Assembly (NCBI GenBank): GCA_002477465.1
Contig: DLPV01000018.1
Location: 854-52,153 of the forward strand
Direction of reading: 5' to 3'
Length of the DNA: 51,300 nt
Source of the DNA: Gammaproteobacteria bacterium UBA7449
Lineage (GTDB): Bacteria; Pseudomonadota; Gammaproteobacteria; Pseudomonadales; Pseudohongiellaceae
Each line of letters opens with the position of its first letter. The stretch's first letter is position 1. The position numbers and the translations under genes are program-made. Of the stretch, positions 40,165 through 48,795 are shown in pieces. A model generated the notes under the pieces. The model saw only the letters and a program-made list of their open reading frames with translations. It had not been told where the DNA came from and did not search any database.

Positions 40165-41841
40165 TTAAGCAGCTACCGATTGCTCGCTAAGCAATTGGCT
40201 TGCAGCCCCCATAAAAGCATTCAGCGAAGAGGCAATAATATCCTTGCTTATGGCAACCCCGCTGTAACGCTGCCCCTCACATCGAATCTGGATGTAGGTA
40301 ACAGCTTCAGCATCCGCGCCTTGACCCAGCGCATGTTCACCATACTCCATGATTTCCAGGTCCAGTTTGATTGCAGACTTCATTCCTTCAACGAAGGCAT
40401 CGAGGACACCATCCCCTTCGCCATTGATCGCGAGTTCCTTCTCGAAATAATTCAGCTTGGCGTCGAAAGTCTCACGCCCTTCATGTTTGGCAATGGTGAA
40501 GTCTTCGAGACTCAAGACTTTGTCGCTATTGAGGTAATGGCGGTTGAACAGCTCCCAGATCTGGTCAGGGCTGATTTCCTGACCAGTGTCTTCCGTCACT
40601 TTTTGTACCACGCGACTAAATTCAATCTGCAACCAGCGCGGCAATTGAAAGCCAAATTTGTTTGCCAGCACATAAGCAACACCGCCCTTGCCTGACTGAC
40701 TATTGACCCGAATCACGTCCTGATAAGTTCGACCAATGTCTCGAGGGTCTATAGGCAAATAGGCAATCTCCCAGGGACTTCCCTCTTCGTAGATATCCAG
40801 ACATTTCTTGATTGCGTCCTGATGGGACCCCGAGAATGCAGTAAACACCAAATCGCCCGAATACGCCTGCCGAGGATGCACATCGATCTGCGTGCACTCA
40901 CGTACCACCGACACGATACGATCCATGTCATGCAGATCGAGGCATGGGTCAATACCCTGGCTATAGAGATTCATAGCCATGATCACAATATCCATATTAC
41001 CAGTGCGCTCGCCATTCCCCAGCAGCGTACCCTCGACGCGCTGGGCACCTGCCATCACCGCTAGCTCCGCGGCGGCTACCGCACTAGCACGATCGTTATG
41101 GGTATGCAGACTAATGATTACCGCATCACGGTTCTTGATACTGCGACAAAAATATTCAATCTGATCGGCATAGACATTAGGCGTTGCCATCTCAACAGTA
41201 GCTGGGAGATTCAGGATAGAGGGCTTTTCATTGGTGGGCTGCCATACGTCATTCACGGCATCGCAAACTTCAACGGCGAAGTCCATTTCGGTGCCAGTAA
41301 AACTCTCCGGCGAGTATTGGAATACCCATTCTGTTTCCGGCGCAGCCTCTGCGCAACGCTTCACCTCGCGAGCACCGGCCACAGCAATGTCAATAATGCC
41401 AGCCTTATCAGTCTTAAAAACTTTTTCGCGCTGCACCGTGGACGTTGAATTATAGACGTGGAGAACCGCGCGCCGGGCACCGCGCAAGGACTCAAAAGTG
41501 CGCTGTATCAGTTCTGGGCGCGCCTGGGTAAGCACCTGAACAGTGACATCATCAGGAATCCGGTTTTCTTCGATAAGACAGCGCACGAAGTCAAAATCAG
41601 GCTGTGACGCCGCTGGAAAGCCAACCTCAATTTCTTTAAAACCAACCTCCACCAGCAGTCCAAACAATTTTTTCTTCTGTTCGACAGACATTGGCTCTAT
41701 CAGGGCCTGATTGCCATCCCTCAGATCGACGCTGCACCAAGTCGGTGCCTCGGTAATAACCTGGTCTGGCCAGGTCCGATCGGCCAATGCGATTGGCTGA
41801 AAAGGTTTGTACTTGGTGTAGTCAAAGCGGTTGCCCGTCAT
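40165..41841 (-). CDS. leuA: 2-isopropylmalate synthase (long, LeuA2-type)
   Basis: It condenses 2-oxoisovalerate with acetyl-CoA, the first committed step of leucine synthesis. The 558 residues carry the HMGL-like TIM barrel: SVDLRDGNQALIEPMS (metal-binding), SLHTHNDRASAVAAAEL, GAQRVEGTLLGNGERTGN. The C-terminal regulatory domain (about 435-550) should bind leucine for feedback inhibition. The length fits the Pseudomonas/actinobacterial class rather than the E. coli enzyme (523). It is divergent from an Lrp-type regulator and preceded by a leader with a short ORF and hairpin (41838-41903). Confidence 0.96.
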   Translation of the reverse strand: MTGNRFDYTKYKPFQPIALADRTWPDQVITEAPTWCSVDLRDGNQALIEPMSVEQKKKLFGLLVEVGFKEIEVGFPAASQPDFDFVRCLIEENRIPDDVTVQVLTQARPELIQRTFESLRGARRAVLHVYNSTSTVQREKVFKTDKAGIIDIAVAGAREVKRCAEAAPETEWVFQYSPESFTGTEMDFAVEVCDAVNDVWQPTNEKPSILNLPATVEMATPNVYADQIEYFCRSIKNRDAVIISLHTHNDRASAVAAAELAVMAGAQRVEGTLLGNGERTGNMDIVIMAMNLYSQGIDPCLDLHDMDRIVSVVRECTQIDVHPRQAYSGDLVFTAFSGSHQDAIKKCLDIYEEGSPWEIAYLPIDPRDIGRTYQDVIRVNSQSGKGGVAYVLANKFGFQLPRWLQIEFSRVVQKVTEDTGQEISPDQIWELFNRHYLNSDKVLSLEDFTIAKHEGRETFDAKLNYFEKELAINGEGDGVLDAFVEGMKSAIKLDLEIMEYGEHALGQGADAEAVTYIQIRCEGQRYSGVAISKDIIASSLNAFMGAASQLLSEQSVAA

Positions 41842-41903
41842 TGCAAATTCTCCGTTCTGAAAGTGGCTATGCCCGGAGCAAGTAACCCTGTCCGGGCAAG
41901 CAT
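41838..41903 (-). CDS. Candidate 21-codon leader ORF overlapping leuA
   Basis: From ATG 41903, behind AGAGAG at seven bases, MLARTGLLAPG and ten further residues end with a TGA overlapping the leuA ATG by 4 bp. It contains four Leu codons. A hairpin with a 7-bp stem (GCCCGGA/TCCGGGC, 41871-41897) lies inside it. It could couple leuA translation to passage of a ribosome through leucine codons. No terminator-like structure is seen, and chance cannot be excluded. Confidence 0.35.
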   Translation of the reverse strand: MLARTGLLAPGIATFRTENLQ

Positions 41904-42252
41904 GAGACAGCTCTCTTTAGTAACTGCTTTGGGTTCAGCTTTTTGGGGTTTAAATGTTCTGCTCCAAACCCTGGGGGCCGCAAAAAACCTGGCTGTCCCG
42001 AAATTCTCTTTGTTTCTTTGTGAGAAACCAGCGCCCTGTTCTGAGCATCTTGTGAATGCTGACTTTGCTTCGAGAAAGTTTGAGCATCTTAGTTGAAGCC
42101 TATTAGCATTTCTACGCATAGTTTCTACTAAAGCCTTTTTATTCTAGTATTAATAACCAATATATATGTATTTTATAGATATATTAGCCCTTTATGTTAA
42201 TATCTGTGGTTTTTGAAGGAGACTTTCTAGGAACAAAGCTGGAGCACTCCGC
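41842..42252. promoter_or_regulatory. Divergent leuA/Lrp-type regulator control region
   Basis: The 411 bp hold the leuA leader on the left and a very AT-rich segment at about 42120-42200 on the right. The latter contains an inverted repeat AATATAT (42159-42165) and ATATATT (42179-42185), a possible site for the Lrp-type regulator encoded alongside. With so many A and T the repeat has little statistical weight. Confidence 0.4.
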
Positions 42253-42732
42253 ATGAAATTGGACAAACTCGACAAGCGCATCCTGCGGGAACTTCAGCGC
42301 GACGGCACCATCACTAATCTAGAACTGGCGGATCGCATCGGCCTGTCTCCGTCTCCCTGCGCCAGACGGGTCAAGCAATTGGAGGACGCCGGCATAATCA
42401 GCGGGCACGTAACCCTGTTAGACCCGAAAAAATTGGACCTAAAACTGACCGCACTAATCCAGATCAGCATGGATCGGCATACCCCTGATCGCTTTGAAAA
42501 GTTTGAGGCCCGGATCATGAGCTATCCGGAAGTAACGGAATGCCTGCTAATTACAGGCCAATCGGCGGATTACCAACTCAAGGTCATAGTGCCGGACATG
42601 GAGTACTACCAGGAACTCCTGCTAAACAAAATCACACGCATCGAAGGCGTTACCGATGTGCACTCTAGCTTCATGCTGAGAGAGGTTCTGAATACGACCG
42701 CCCTGCCGCTGGATCACATAGAATCGCCCTGA
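42253..42732 (+). CDS. Lrp/AsnC-family transcriptional regulator
   Basis: The 159-residue protein has an N-terminal winged-helix domain (KLDKRILRELQRDGTITNLELADRIGLSPSPCARRVKQLEDAG) and the C-terminal RAM ligand-binding domain (VTECLLITGQSADYQLKVIVPDMEYYQELL). This is the Lrp architecture and length. GGAG eight bases upstream marks the ATG. It is divergent from leuA, which is the likeliest target, with leucine or another amino acid as effector. Whether it is a global Lrp or a local regulator cannot be told. Confidence 0.93.
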   Translation: MKLDKLDKRILRELQRDGTITNLELADRIGLSPSPCARRVKQLEDAGIISGHVTLLDPKKLDLKLTALIQISMDRHTPDRFEKFEARIMSYPEVTECLLITGQSADYQLKVIVPDMEYYQELLLNKITRIEGVTDVHSSFMLREVLNTTALPLDHIESP

Positions 42733-42757
42733 GGCAACGATACGGAAGGCTGCAGAC

Positions 42758-43576
42758 CTAGAAGAAATGTTTGACCTTGTCTTTGTAGGAGCGACTCATT
42801 TTTAACAAAGTTCCGCAGCTGAGAGTCAGGTGAAACTCGCCATTGATGTGTGAGGAAACCTTATCTACCCGCTCCAGATTAACGATGGTAGAGCGATGCA
42901 CCCGCTGAAAGATCGTCGAATCCAATTTTGCCTCGAGATCTTTCATGGTGGTGCGCATAATGTGGGTATCACCATTGGCATGGACGCACATATAATCTCC
43001 AGCCGCATCTATCCAATCGATATCGCGCACTGGCACAAAAGTGATTGAAGACCCATCTTTTATTGCCAGGCGATCCACTTGTTCACGCAATTCATCCCCA
43101 CTCTCGAGTATGTTGCTAATAGCAGCCTCGGACTTGCCTGACAAGGACATCACCATCTCGAGCAGACGCTGCTTCTCTTTATTAGCCACACGCACCGCCT
43201 TATTTTCAAGACATTTTGCAACCGCCTCCTGTAACCGTTCTTTCTCAACTGGCTTCAACAGGTAATCAACGGCATGGACCTTGAATGCGTCTACCGCAAA
43301 GGAATCATAGGCAGTGACAAAAATCACCATAGGCATGACATCACCCTGGACCTCGCTAATAAGTTCGAATCCAGTCATGCCAGGCATCTGAATATCGAGA
43401 AACAGCACATCAGGCTCAAGTTCAGCAATCGCTTCCATGGCTTCTCTACCATTGGAACACTGCTTGAGTATTTTGACTTCTGCCATTTCCTCTAGTCGCA
43501 ATGCAAGACCTTCGCGGGCGAGTTGTTCGTCATCGACGACCAGTGCTTTCAGCGTGTTGATATCATTCTCTGTCAT
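42758..43576 (-). CDS. LytTR-family response regulator
   Basis: The 272-residue protein has a receiver domain (LKALVVDDEQLAREGL, phosphoacceptor Asp61 in FLDIQMPGMTGFEL, Lys in LLKPVEKERL), a linker helix and a C-terminal LytTR DNA-binding domain (IDWIDAAGDYMCVHANGDTHIM, VHRSTIVNLERVD). It overlaps its kinase gene by 14 bp. Such AlgR/LytR regulators often control surface polysaccharides, pili or nutrient uptake; the target here is unknown. Confidence 0.93.
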   Translation of the reverse strand: MTENDINTLKALVVDDEQLAREGLALRLEEMAEVKILKQCSNGREAMEAIAELEPDVLFLDIQMPGMTGFELISEVQGDVMPMVIFVTAYDSFAVDAFKVHAVDYLLKPVEKERLQEAVAKCLENKAVRVANKEKQRLLEMVMSLSGKSEAAISNILESGDELREQVDRLAIKDGSSITFVPVRDIDWIDAAGDYMCVHANGDTHIMRTTMKDLEAKLDSTIFQRVHRSTIVNLERVDKVSSHINGEFHLTLSCGTLLKMSRSYKDKVKHFF

Positions 43577-44654
43577 AGGGGATACATACCTTAACCGTCA
43601 GCCCATGAGTAGCTTCGTTTACGAATTCCAGCTGGTGCTTCTCTCCGTAAATCTCACTCAGCCGGTTTCTGATATTACTGACTCCAACGCCGGATGAGAA
43701 TGAAAACTCAGTGTCGTTTATCTGCGACGCAGTCAAACCCGGTCCGTCGTCGGTCACCTTGATTTCCAGCCCGTCTTCAAGTTTGTGCGCCTGGATGCGA
43801 ATAGTCCCGCCCTGTTCTGCCTTGGAGATGCCATGTTTAATGGAATTTTCGATGATTGGTTGCAGCAGCATTGTTGGCACCAGCGCTTTCTCCGCTTTCT
43901 GATCAATCTCAAATTCGAGCTTCAAGCGCTCTCCAAAACGGACTTTCTCAATATCCAGATAGAGCTGCGAAGTCTCTAACTCATGAGCCAGGCTTACCCG
44001 GTCCAGCGGCGAATGATCCAGGGAGTAACGTAGGAACTTACTCAGCTTGGTAAGCATCTCATTAGCCTGCTCGGTGGCCCTGGAGAGAACCAGGGTTGAA
44101 ATCGCGTTGAGAGTATTGAACAGGAAATGGGGGTTCAACTGATAGCGCAGCATGAGTAGTTGCGCCTCATGGGCCAAGGCCTCGGAGCGCAGACTCTTCT
44201 CCTTCTCGACTTGAAACAGCTGGTAATACTTGATGATGAAGTACAGCGCGCTCCACACCAGCAGCGTGGTGAATGAGGAAGAAAACATACCATCGAACAA
44301 GTCCCGGGCGCTGGCATTACGAAAATCGAAGAACTCGCCGAAAGGAAGCAGGGCAATCGCATTGCGAAAAGGTTGCCAGGCCGCGGCGGCGGCCAGCGAA
44401 CCGAACCATGTCACTAAAAACCGAACCACGAACCCGCGATCCCAGGCCAGCCGGTAAAGGTAGCGCAAGCCAGTAGTGAGTACTGCGCCGTACAAGGCAC
44501 TCAGGGTCCAGATCAGGACCCTGGAGAACATATATTCAGGGGGAACGAAAAACAGGTCGCGCAGCGCCAGCATGACGACCCAGACAGACCAGCCAAGCAG
44601 CTGAAATATCCAAAACTGACTGCGTCGTATGATGGCGAACGAATCACTGCTCAT
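43563..44654 (-). CDS. LytS/AlgZ-type sensor histidine kinase
   Basis: The 363-residue protein has about four membrane helices in its first 150 residues, then a coiled coil and the His_kinase domain with the phosphoacceptor in YQLNPHFLFNTLNAISTL. An ATPase domain follows, with LQPIIENSIKHG (N box), TDDGPG (G1) and GVGVSNIRNRL (G2). No extracytoplasmic sensor domain is visible, so the membrane segments themselves may sense. It is translated together with the LytTR regulator downstream (14-bp overlap). Confidence 0.93.
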   Translation of the reverse strand: MSSDSFAIIRRSQFWIFQLLGWSVWVVMLALRDLFFVPPEYMFSRVLIWTLSALYGAVLTTGLRYLYRLAWDRGFVVRFLVTWFGSLAAAAAWQPFRNAIALLPFGEFFDFRNASARDLFDGMFSSSFTTLLVWSALYFIIKYYQLFQVEKEKSLRSEALAHEAQLLMLRYQLNPHFLFNTLNAISTLVLSRATEQANEMLTKLSKFLRYSLDHSPLDRVSLAHELETSQLYLDIEKVRFGERLKLEFEIDQKAEKALVPTMLLQPIIENSIKHGISKAEQGGTIRIQAHKLEDGLEIKVTDDGPGLTASQINDTEFSFSSGVGVSNIRNRLSEIYGEKHQLEFVNEATHGLTVKVCIPYDRE

Positions 44655-44662
44655 GAGAAAGG

Positions 44663-44685
44663 GGGTCGGCTATAAAGGCCGACCC
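44663..44685 (-). terminator. Hairpin downstream of mdh, probable terminator
   Basis: Perfect 8-bp stem GGGTCGGC/GCCGACCC with a 7-base loop, between the mdh stop and the kinase start. On the minus strand it is followed by CCTTTCTC, a poor T-run, so termination may be partial. Confidence 0.5.
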
Positions 44686-44695
44686 AGTTTACTCA

Positions 44696-45673
44696 CTAGG
44701 GGAGCAAATCAGCAATAGCGTCACGCTCTTCTTTCAGTTCTTGCTCGGTTTTGTCCATAAGATCCTGACTGAATTCATTCACCGCCAGTCCCTGAACAAT
44801 ACTGTAATTACCCCTGTCACAAGTAACCGGAAAGGAGTAAATCAGGCCTTCCGCTACGCCGTAGCTGCCATCGCTGTGGATGCCCATGCTCACGGTCTTG
44901 CCGTCAGTGCCCAGCGCCCAGTCACGCATGTGCTCAATCGCCGCATTGGCCGCTGACGCCGCGCTGGAAGCGCCGCGGGCCTTAATAATTGCCGCCCCAC
45001 GCTGCTGCACGGTGGGGATAAAGTCATTCACAGTCCAATCCTGGTCCACCAGACCCATGGCAGCTTCGCCGGCCACTGAGCAGTGGTGAATGTCTGGATA
45101 CTGTGTTGCCGAGTGATTCCCCCAGATAATCATGCCCTCTACCTCGGTATTGTGCTTACCGGTCTTGGCGGCAAGCTGAGAGATAGCACGGTTATGATCG
45201 AGCCGCGTCATGGCGGTAAATTGCCCAGGATTCAAGTCAGGCGCATTGCGATAAGCGATGAGCGCATTGGTGTTGGCTGGATTACCAACCACCAGCACTT
45301 TGACGTCTCTGCTGGCTGCGGCGTTGATCGCAGCCCCTTGCTCGGAGAAAATCTTGGCGTTGGCCTCGAGCAAATCCTTGCGCTCCATGCCCGGCCCACG
45401 CGGGCGCGCGCCGACCAACAGGCAATAATCAGCATCTTTGAACGCGACCTTGGGATCATCCGTGGCAACGATATCTGCCACCAGAGGGAAGGCACAGTCT
45501 TCTATCTCCATGACCATGCCTTTCAGGGCCTCCAGGGCAGGAGTGATTTCCAGCAGCTGCAGAATCACCGGCTGGTCTGCTCCAAGCATCTCTCCAGCAG
45601 CAACGCGAAATAACAGCGAGTAACTAATTTGACCAGCTGCACCAGTAACAGCAACACGCACAGGGGCTTTCAT
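44696..45673 (-). CDS. mdh: Malate dehydrogenase
   Basis: It interconverts malate and oxaloacetate in the TCA cycle. The 325 residues have the NAD-binding VTGAAGQISYSLLFRVAAGEM, the catalytic loop VGARPRGPGMERKDLL (substrate Arg), VVGNPANTNAL, TRLDHNRA and the catalytic His in WGNHSATQYPD. This matches the cytosolic-type (group 2) MDH found in Pseudomonadales relatives and Burkholderia, not the E. coli type. Single gene with a hairpin after the stop. Confidence 0.96.
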   Translation of the reverse strand: MKAPVRVAVTGAAGQISYSLLFRVAAGEMLGADQPVILQLLEITPALEALKGMVMEIEDCAFPLVADIVATDDPKVAFKDADYCLLVGARPRGPGMERKDLLEANAKIFSEQGAAINAAASRDVKVLVVGNPANTNALIAYRNAPDLNPGQFTAMTRLDHNRAISQLAAKTGKHNTEVEGMIIWGNHSATQYPDIHHCSVAGEAAMGLVDQDWTVNDFIPTVQQRGAAIIKARGASSAASAANAAIEHMRDWALGTDGKTVSMGIHSDGSYGVAEGLIYSFPVTCDRGNYSIVQGLAVNEFSQDLMDKTEQELKEERDAIADLLP

Positions 45674-45833
45674 GACGACTAATGTCCTCTAATTGGTGGT
45701 TGATTGAGGTAAACCGGGGCGCGAATTATAGCAGAATGTAGCTCGCTGTCGCCCACCCGGCTCCAATTGACTGCAAAACAGGCTTCTGAGCCAGGCACAG
45801 CCAATCCTGCCCCGCGCAAAGGCAACTCGCTCA

Positions 45834-46880
45834 CTAATAGATCAGCATGGCATCACCATAGCTAAAAAACCGATACTCCCTGGCAATCGCTTCTGCATAA
45901 GCGTCAAGTAGCATTTTTTTCGAACAGAAAGCGCTGACCAGCATCAATAGAGTAGATTCAGGCAGATGAAAGTTGGTGATCATGGCGTCTACGATTTGGA
46001 ACTCATATCCCGGATAGATGAAGATATCGGTTTCACCCAAGAATGCAGATAAACCCTTTGCTGTGGCAGCGGCCTCCAGACTGCGCACTGAGGTCGTTCC
46101 CACTGCAATAATGCGCCCACCACTGTCTTTACAGGCATTAATTTGCGCAGCCACTGCGGCAGAAATCTCAACCCGTTCCGAATGCATTCTGTGAGTCGTG
46201 ATATCGTGCACTCGCACAGGCTGAAACGTACCGGCACCCACGTGCAGAGTGAGAAAAGCAGTGCCAACGCCCTTTTCTCTCAAGGCTTCAAGCAATGGCT
46301 CGTCGAAATGCAATCCCGCTGTAGGTGCCGCAACAGCCCCCGGCACCTCGGCGTACACCGTTTGATAGCGCTCCTTGTCTTCGAGCTGATCCTCGCGCTT
46401 TATGTACGGCGGCAACGGCATATGGCCATAGCAACTGATTAACTGCAGGAGTTTGACACTCGAAGCAGACTCGAGAACAATAAATTCATCCCTGCGGCCA
46501 ACCACCCACAGACAGTCTTCCGGGGCCTCTGGCTCACTGTCCGCTGTCGCGCAAAGCCTGATCAGGTTACCCTGCTTGGGAGACTTACTGGCACGCACCT
46601 GGGCGAGGATCTGACCCTCTCCGAGTTGGCGCTCAATCAATATCTCTACCCGCCCACCGCTTTCCTTGCGCCCATAGAGTCGAGCGGGGATGACTCGGGT
46701 GTTGTTAAATACCAGCAAATCTCCGGAATTTAGAAAATTAATAATCTCTGCAAACCGGTAATGAGCTACCGCGCCGGATTTCCGATCCAGGCCTAGCAAC
46801 CGACTCGCAGACCTCTCCGAGGTTGGATGACTGGCGATCAAATTCTCCGGCAGTTCGTATGTAAAATCGCTTAATTTCAT
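45834..46880 (-). CDS. queA: S-adenosylmethionine:tRNA ribosyltransferase-isomerase
   Basis: It transfers and isomerises the ribosyl of SAM to preQ1 in tRNA, forming epoxyqueuosine. ATG 46880 gives 348 residues, with KLSDFTYELPENLIA, RVIPARLYGRK, PTAGLHFDEPLLEAL, LHVGAGTFQPVRV and MHSERVEI, all family signatures. In many Gammaproteobacteria tgt follows; here mdh comes next, so tgt is elsewhere or absent. The tRNA-Leu upstream of queA is arranged as in Pseudomonas. Confidence 0.97.
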   Translation of the reverse strand: MKLSDFTYELPENLIASHPTSERSASRLLGLDRKSGAVAHYRFAEIINFLNSGDLLVFNNTRVIPARLYGRKESGGRVEILIERQLGEGQILAQVRASKSPKQGNLIRLCATADSEPEAPEDCLWVVGRRDEFIVLESASSVKLLQLISCYGHMPLPPYIKREDQLEDKERYQTVYAEVPGAVAAPTAGLHFDEPLLEALREKGVGTAFLTLHVGAGTFQPVRVHDITTHRMHSERVEISAAVAAQINACKDSGGRIIAVGTTSVRSLEAAATAKGLSAFLGETDIFIYPGYEFQIVDAMITNFHLPESTLLMLVSAFCSKKMLLDAYAEAIAREYRFFSYGDAMLIY

Positions 46881-47207
46881 CAAACTTGCACTCTTTGAGA
46901 AGCGGCACAGCCTATAGAAATCTGCTTGCCGATGGAAGCCTAACTGGAAGCTTAAAGGCGCTTCTCAGAAACAGCGAAATCGATCAGCAGGCGCCTGATG
47001 AATAGCGAGTTTGGCATAGCTTCGATTGCGCCCCTTTGGTCAACTGGTATAATGTTAAAATGCTTGCGAACGGAGGCTTGTAGAAGAGCTATCAGATTTT
47101 TACACCGGCTCTACTGAAATACACAGTGGCAGGCCCTAGCGAGAGGTTAAGCAAAATCTGAAATACGGATGGTTCAGTCATCATGACTTGCTGATGCCAA
47201 ATCCAAT
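46881..47207. other. Divergent intergenic region between queA and tRNA-Leu
   Basis: About 325 bp without a gene. An extended -10 (TGGTATAAT, with TATAAT at 47048-47053) and TTGCGC 16 bases upstream form a good plus-strand promoter, presumably for the tRNA, leaving a leader of about 150 bases. Confidence 0.5.
47026..47053 (+). promoter_or_regulatory. Predicted sigma-70 promoter of tRNA-Leu
   Basis: TTGCGC, a 16-base spacer, then TATAAT (47048-47053) preceded by TGG as an extended -10. It is the only strong promoter match in the stretch before the tRNA. Confidence 0.55.
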
Positions 47208-47294
47208 GCCAGCGTGGTGAAATTGGTAGACACGATGGATTCAAAATCCATTGCCTTCACGGGCGTGGCGGTTCGAGTCCGCCCGCTGGTACCA
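47208..47294 (+). tRNA. tRNA-Leu (CAA)
   Basis: An 87-base class II tRNA with encoded CCA. The acceptor arms are GCCAGCG and CGCTGGT, the anticodon stem is ATGGA/TCCAT with loop TTCAAAA (anticodon CAA, reads UUG), there is a long variable arm, and the T arm has GGTTCGAGTCC. An integrase gene begins 145 bp downstream in the same direction, so the 3' end is probably the attachment site of the island that follows. Confidence 0.95.
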
Positions 47295-47439
47295 CCTACT
47301 CATAAAGTGGGTTCCGAATACGTCTAACCCCCTCAGAAAAGACTGCTAAAAGCCTGTTAATGTTGGATAAAAACCTATGGTAGCACCTAAACACTTCTAA
47401 TATAATAAAGCTACTGTTGGCACCTACGTTGGCACCTAC
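47288..47439. repeat. CACCTA repeat family between tRNA-Leu and integrase
   Basis: Four copies of a CACCTA core: GGTACCACCTAC at the tRNA end (47288-47299), GGTAGCACCTAA (47379-47390), and a perfect tandem 12-mer GTTGGCACCTAC (47416-47427 and 47428-47439) that abuts the integrase ATG. The tandem pair replaces a ribosome-binding site. Arm-type integrase sites, or an operator for integrase self-control, are plausible. Confidence 0.6.
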
Positions 47440-48795
47440 ATGCCGAAAACCGCAAAAAAACTGTCTGCGAAAGCAATTTCGGAGCTGAAGTGGAACCCTA
47501 AGCACGTTGATACCAAAGGGCGGCCCTACCCAAGCATGCATCCAGTTGGGCCAACTAATTTATATCTACAGGTAACACACACCGGCTCTAAAGTTTGGAT
47601 GTTTCGATATTCGTATTTGGGCAACAGACGCAAGTTCTCCCCAGGCGGTTATGTCTATCAAACAGCAAAGGGAAGCGCAGCCCTGACCCTGAAGCAAGCC
47701 ACTGAAAAAGCAACCCACTTAAACGGCCTGCTTGACGCTGGCATCGACCCACGAGCCGAACGTAGGCGACTAGAAATTGAAGCTCGGGCGGAAGAGAACA
47801 AATACGTCACATTCAAAGAATTTACTAAAACGCACTTTATCCCCAAAAAGCAAACTGAGTACAAAGGTGCTGACCAAATACGGCGACTGCAACAACTACT
47901 AAGAGACTATGTTTATCCCCACATCGGGACTCTACGTGTCAACGATATAGACAAGAAACATATCGTCGCTATTCTTGAGCAGAAGTCAGGCGCAAGCACA
48001 TTCTGGCAGGATAAACATGATGCAGCGAAACGAACACAAAATTATGTGGAAAACATATTTAACCAAGCTATCGCGCTTGATTACAGAACAGCCAGTAATC
48101 CCGCTATCTGGAGAGGACTGCTGAGCGAAGTTTTACCAAGCCCCAAGAAAGTCCATAAAGTAACGCACCGTCCAGCAATCCATCACAAGCAACTCCCACG
48201 GTTTGTAAAAATACTGATTGAATTGGATAACCCGAAAGGCTCAAGGCCAGATATACATTGCTTTCTGTTTGGTGTGTTGACAGTAGCCAGGTCGAACGAA
48301 GCACGTTTGGTTGATTGGGGCGAAATCGACTTGCGGAAAAAAGTCTGGCGCATGCCTGCTGGCAAATATAAGAGTGAAAAAGACTGGGTCATTCCGCTAA
48401 CCAGAGAAGCAATTAAGATAATAAAAGCCCAACCCAGTGCGAAATATCAAGAAGGCAGAGTCTTTAGCACCCTTGACGGCGGTAAAATTGGCGATAAGAA
48501 ACTATCGAGCATGCCAAAAGCCCTAGGCTTTGATGCTGTATTTAATGGATTCAGACGCACCTTTCGCACTTGGTGCCAGAAAAGGAAACTTAATAACGAA
48601 GCATCAGAATTAGCAATGAAGCATCTGGATACCAGCAGGTTAAAGCAGGTCTATATTGATGACCCTGATGGTAAGGCGATGCTTAAAGAGCGGCGAATAA
48701 TACTAGAAAAATATGAACGCAAGGCATTCAAACTAGTGTACTCGCCAATTGCAACCGCAAAGGTAGTTCAAATTGGGATGGGAGCAAGTCAGTGA
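47440..48795 (+). CDS. P4-type island integrase (tyrosine recombinase)
   Basis: The 451-residue protein opens with the arm-binding domain of the DUF4102 type (LYLQVTHTGSKVWMFRYSYLGNRRKFSPGGY, LTLKQATEKATHLNGLLDAGIDPRAERR). A core-binding domain follows (about 130-225), then the catalytic domain with the first Arg in TVARSNEARLVDW, box II as NGFRR, and MKHLDTSRLKQVYIDD with the nucleophilic Tyr. The first His of the usual HxxR box is Asn here; several active recombinases tolerate changes at that place. It lies just after tRNA-Leu and reads into the island. No ribosome-binding site precedes the ATG. Confidence 0.93.
   Translation: MPKTAKKLSAKAISELKWNPKHVDTKGRPYPSMHPVGPTNLYLQVTHTGSKVWMFRYSYLGNRRKFSPGGYVYQTAKGSAALTLKQATEKATHLNGLLDAGIDPRAERRRLEIEARAEENKYVTFKEFTKTHFIPKKQTEYKGADQIRRLQQLLRDYVYPHIGTLRVNDIDKKHIVAILEQKSGASTFWQDKHDAAKRTQNYVENIFNQAIALDYRTASNPAIWRGLLSEVLPSPKKVHKVTHRPAIHHKQLPRFVKILIELDNPKGSRPDIHCFLFGVLTVARSNEARLVDWGEIDLRKKVWRMPAGKYKSEKDWVIPLTREAIKIIKAQPSAKYQEGRVFSTLDGGKIGDKKLSSMPKALGFDAVFNGFRRTFRTWCQKRKLNNEASELAMKHLDTSRLKQVYIDDPDGKAMLKERRIILEKYERKAFKLVYSPIATAKVVQIGMGASQ

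Noticed and set aside
40126..40695. Open frame of 189 codons on the plus strand
   Set aside because: Antisense shadow of the leuA 3' end; no start signal and no recognisable domain.
41838..42119. A 93-codon frame upstream of leuA, larger than the proposed leader ORF
   Set aside because: The composition (Arg/Lys/Phe-rich without structure) and lack of a start signal at 42119 make it unlikely; only the last 21 codons have a plausible start.
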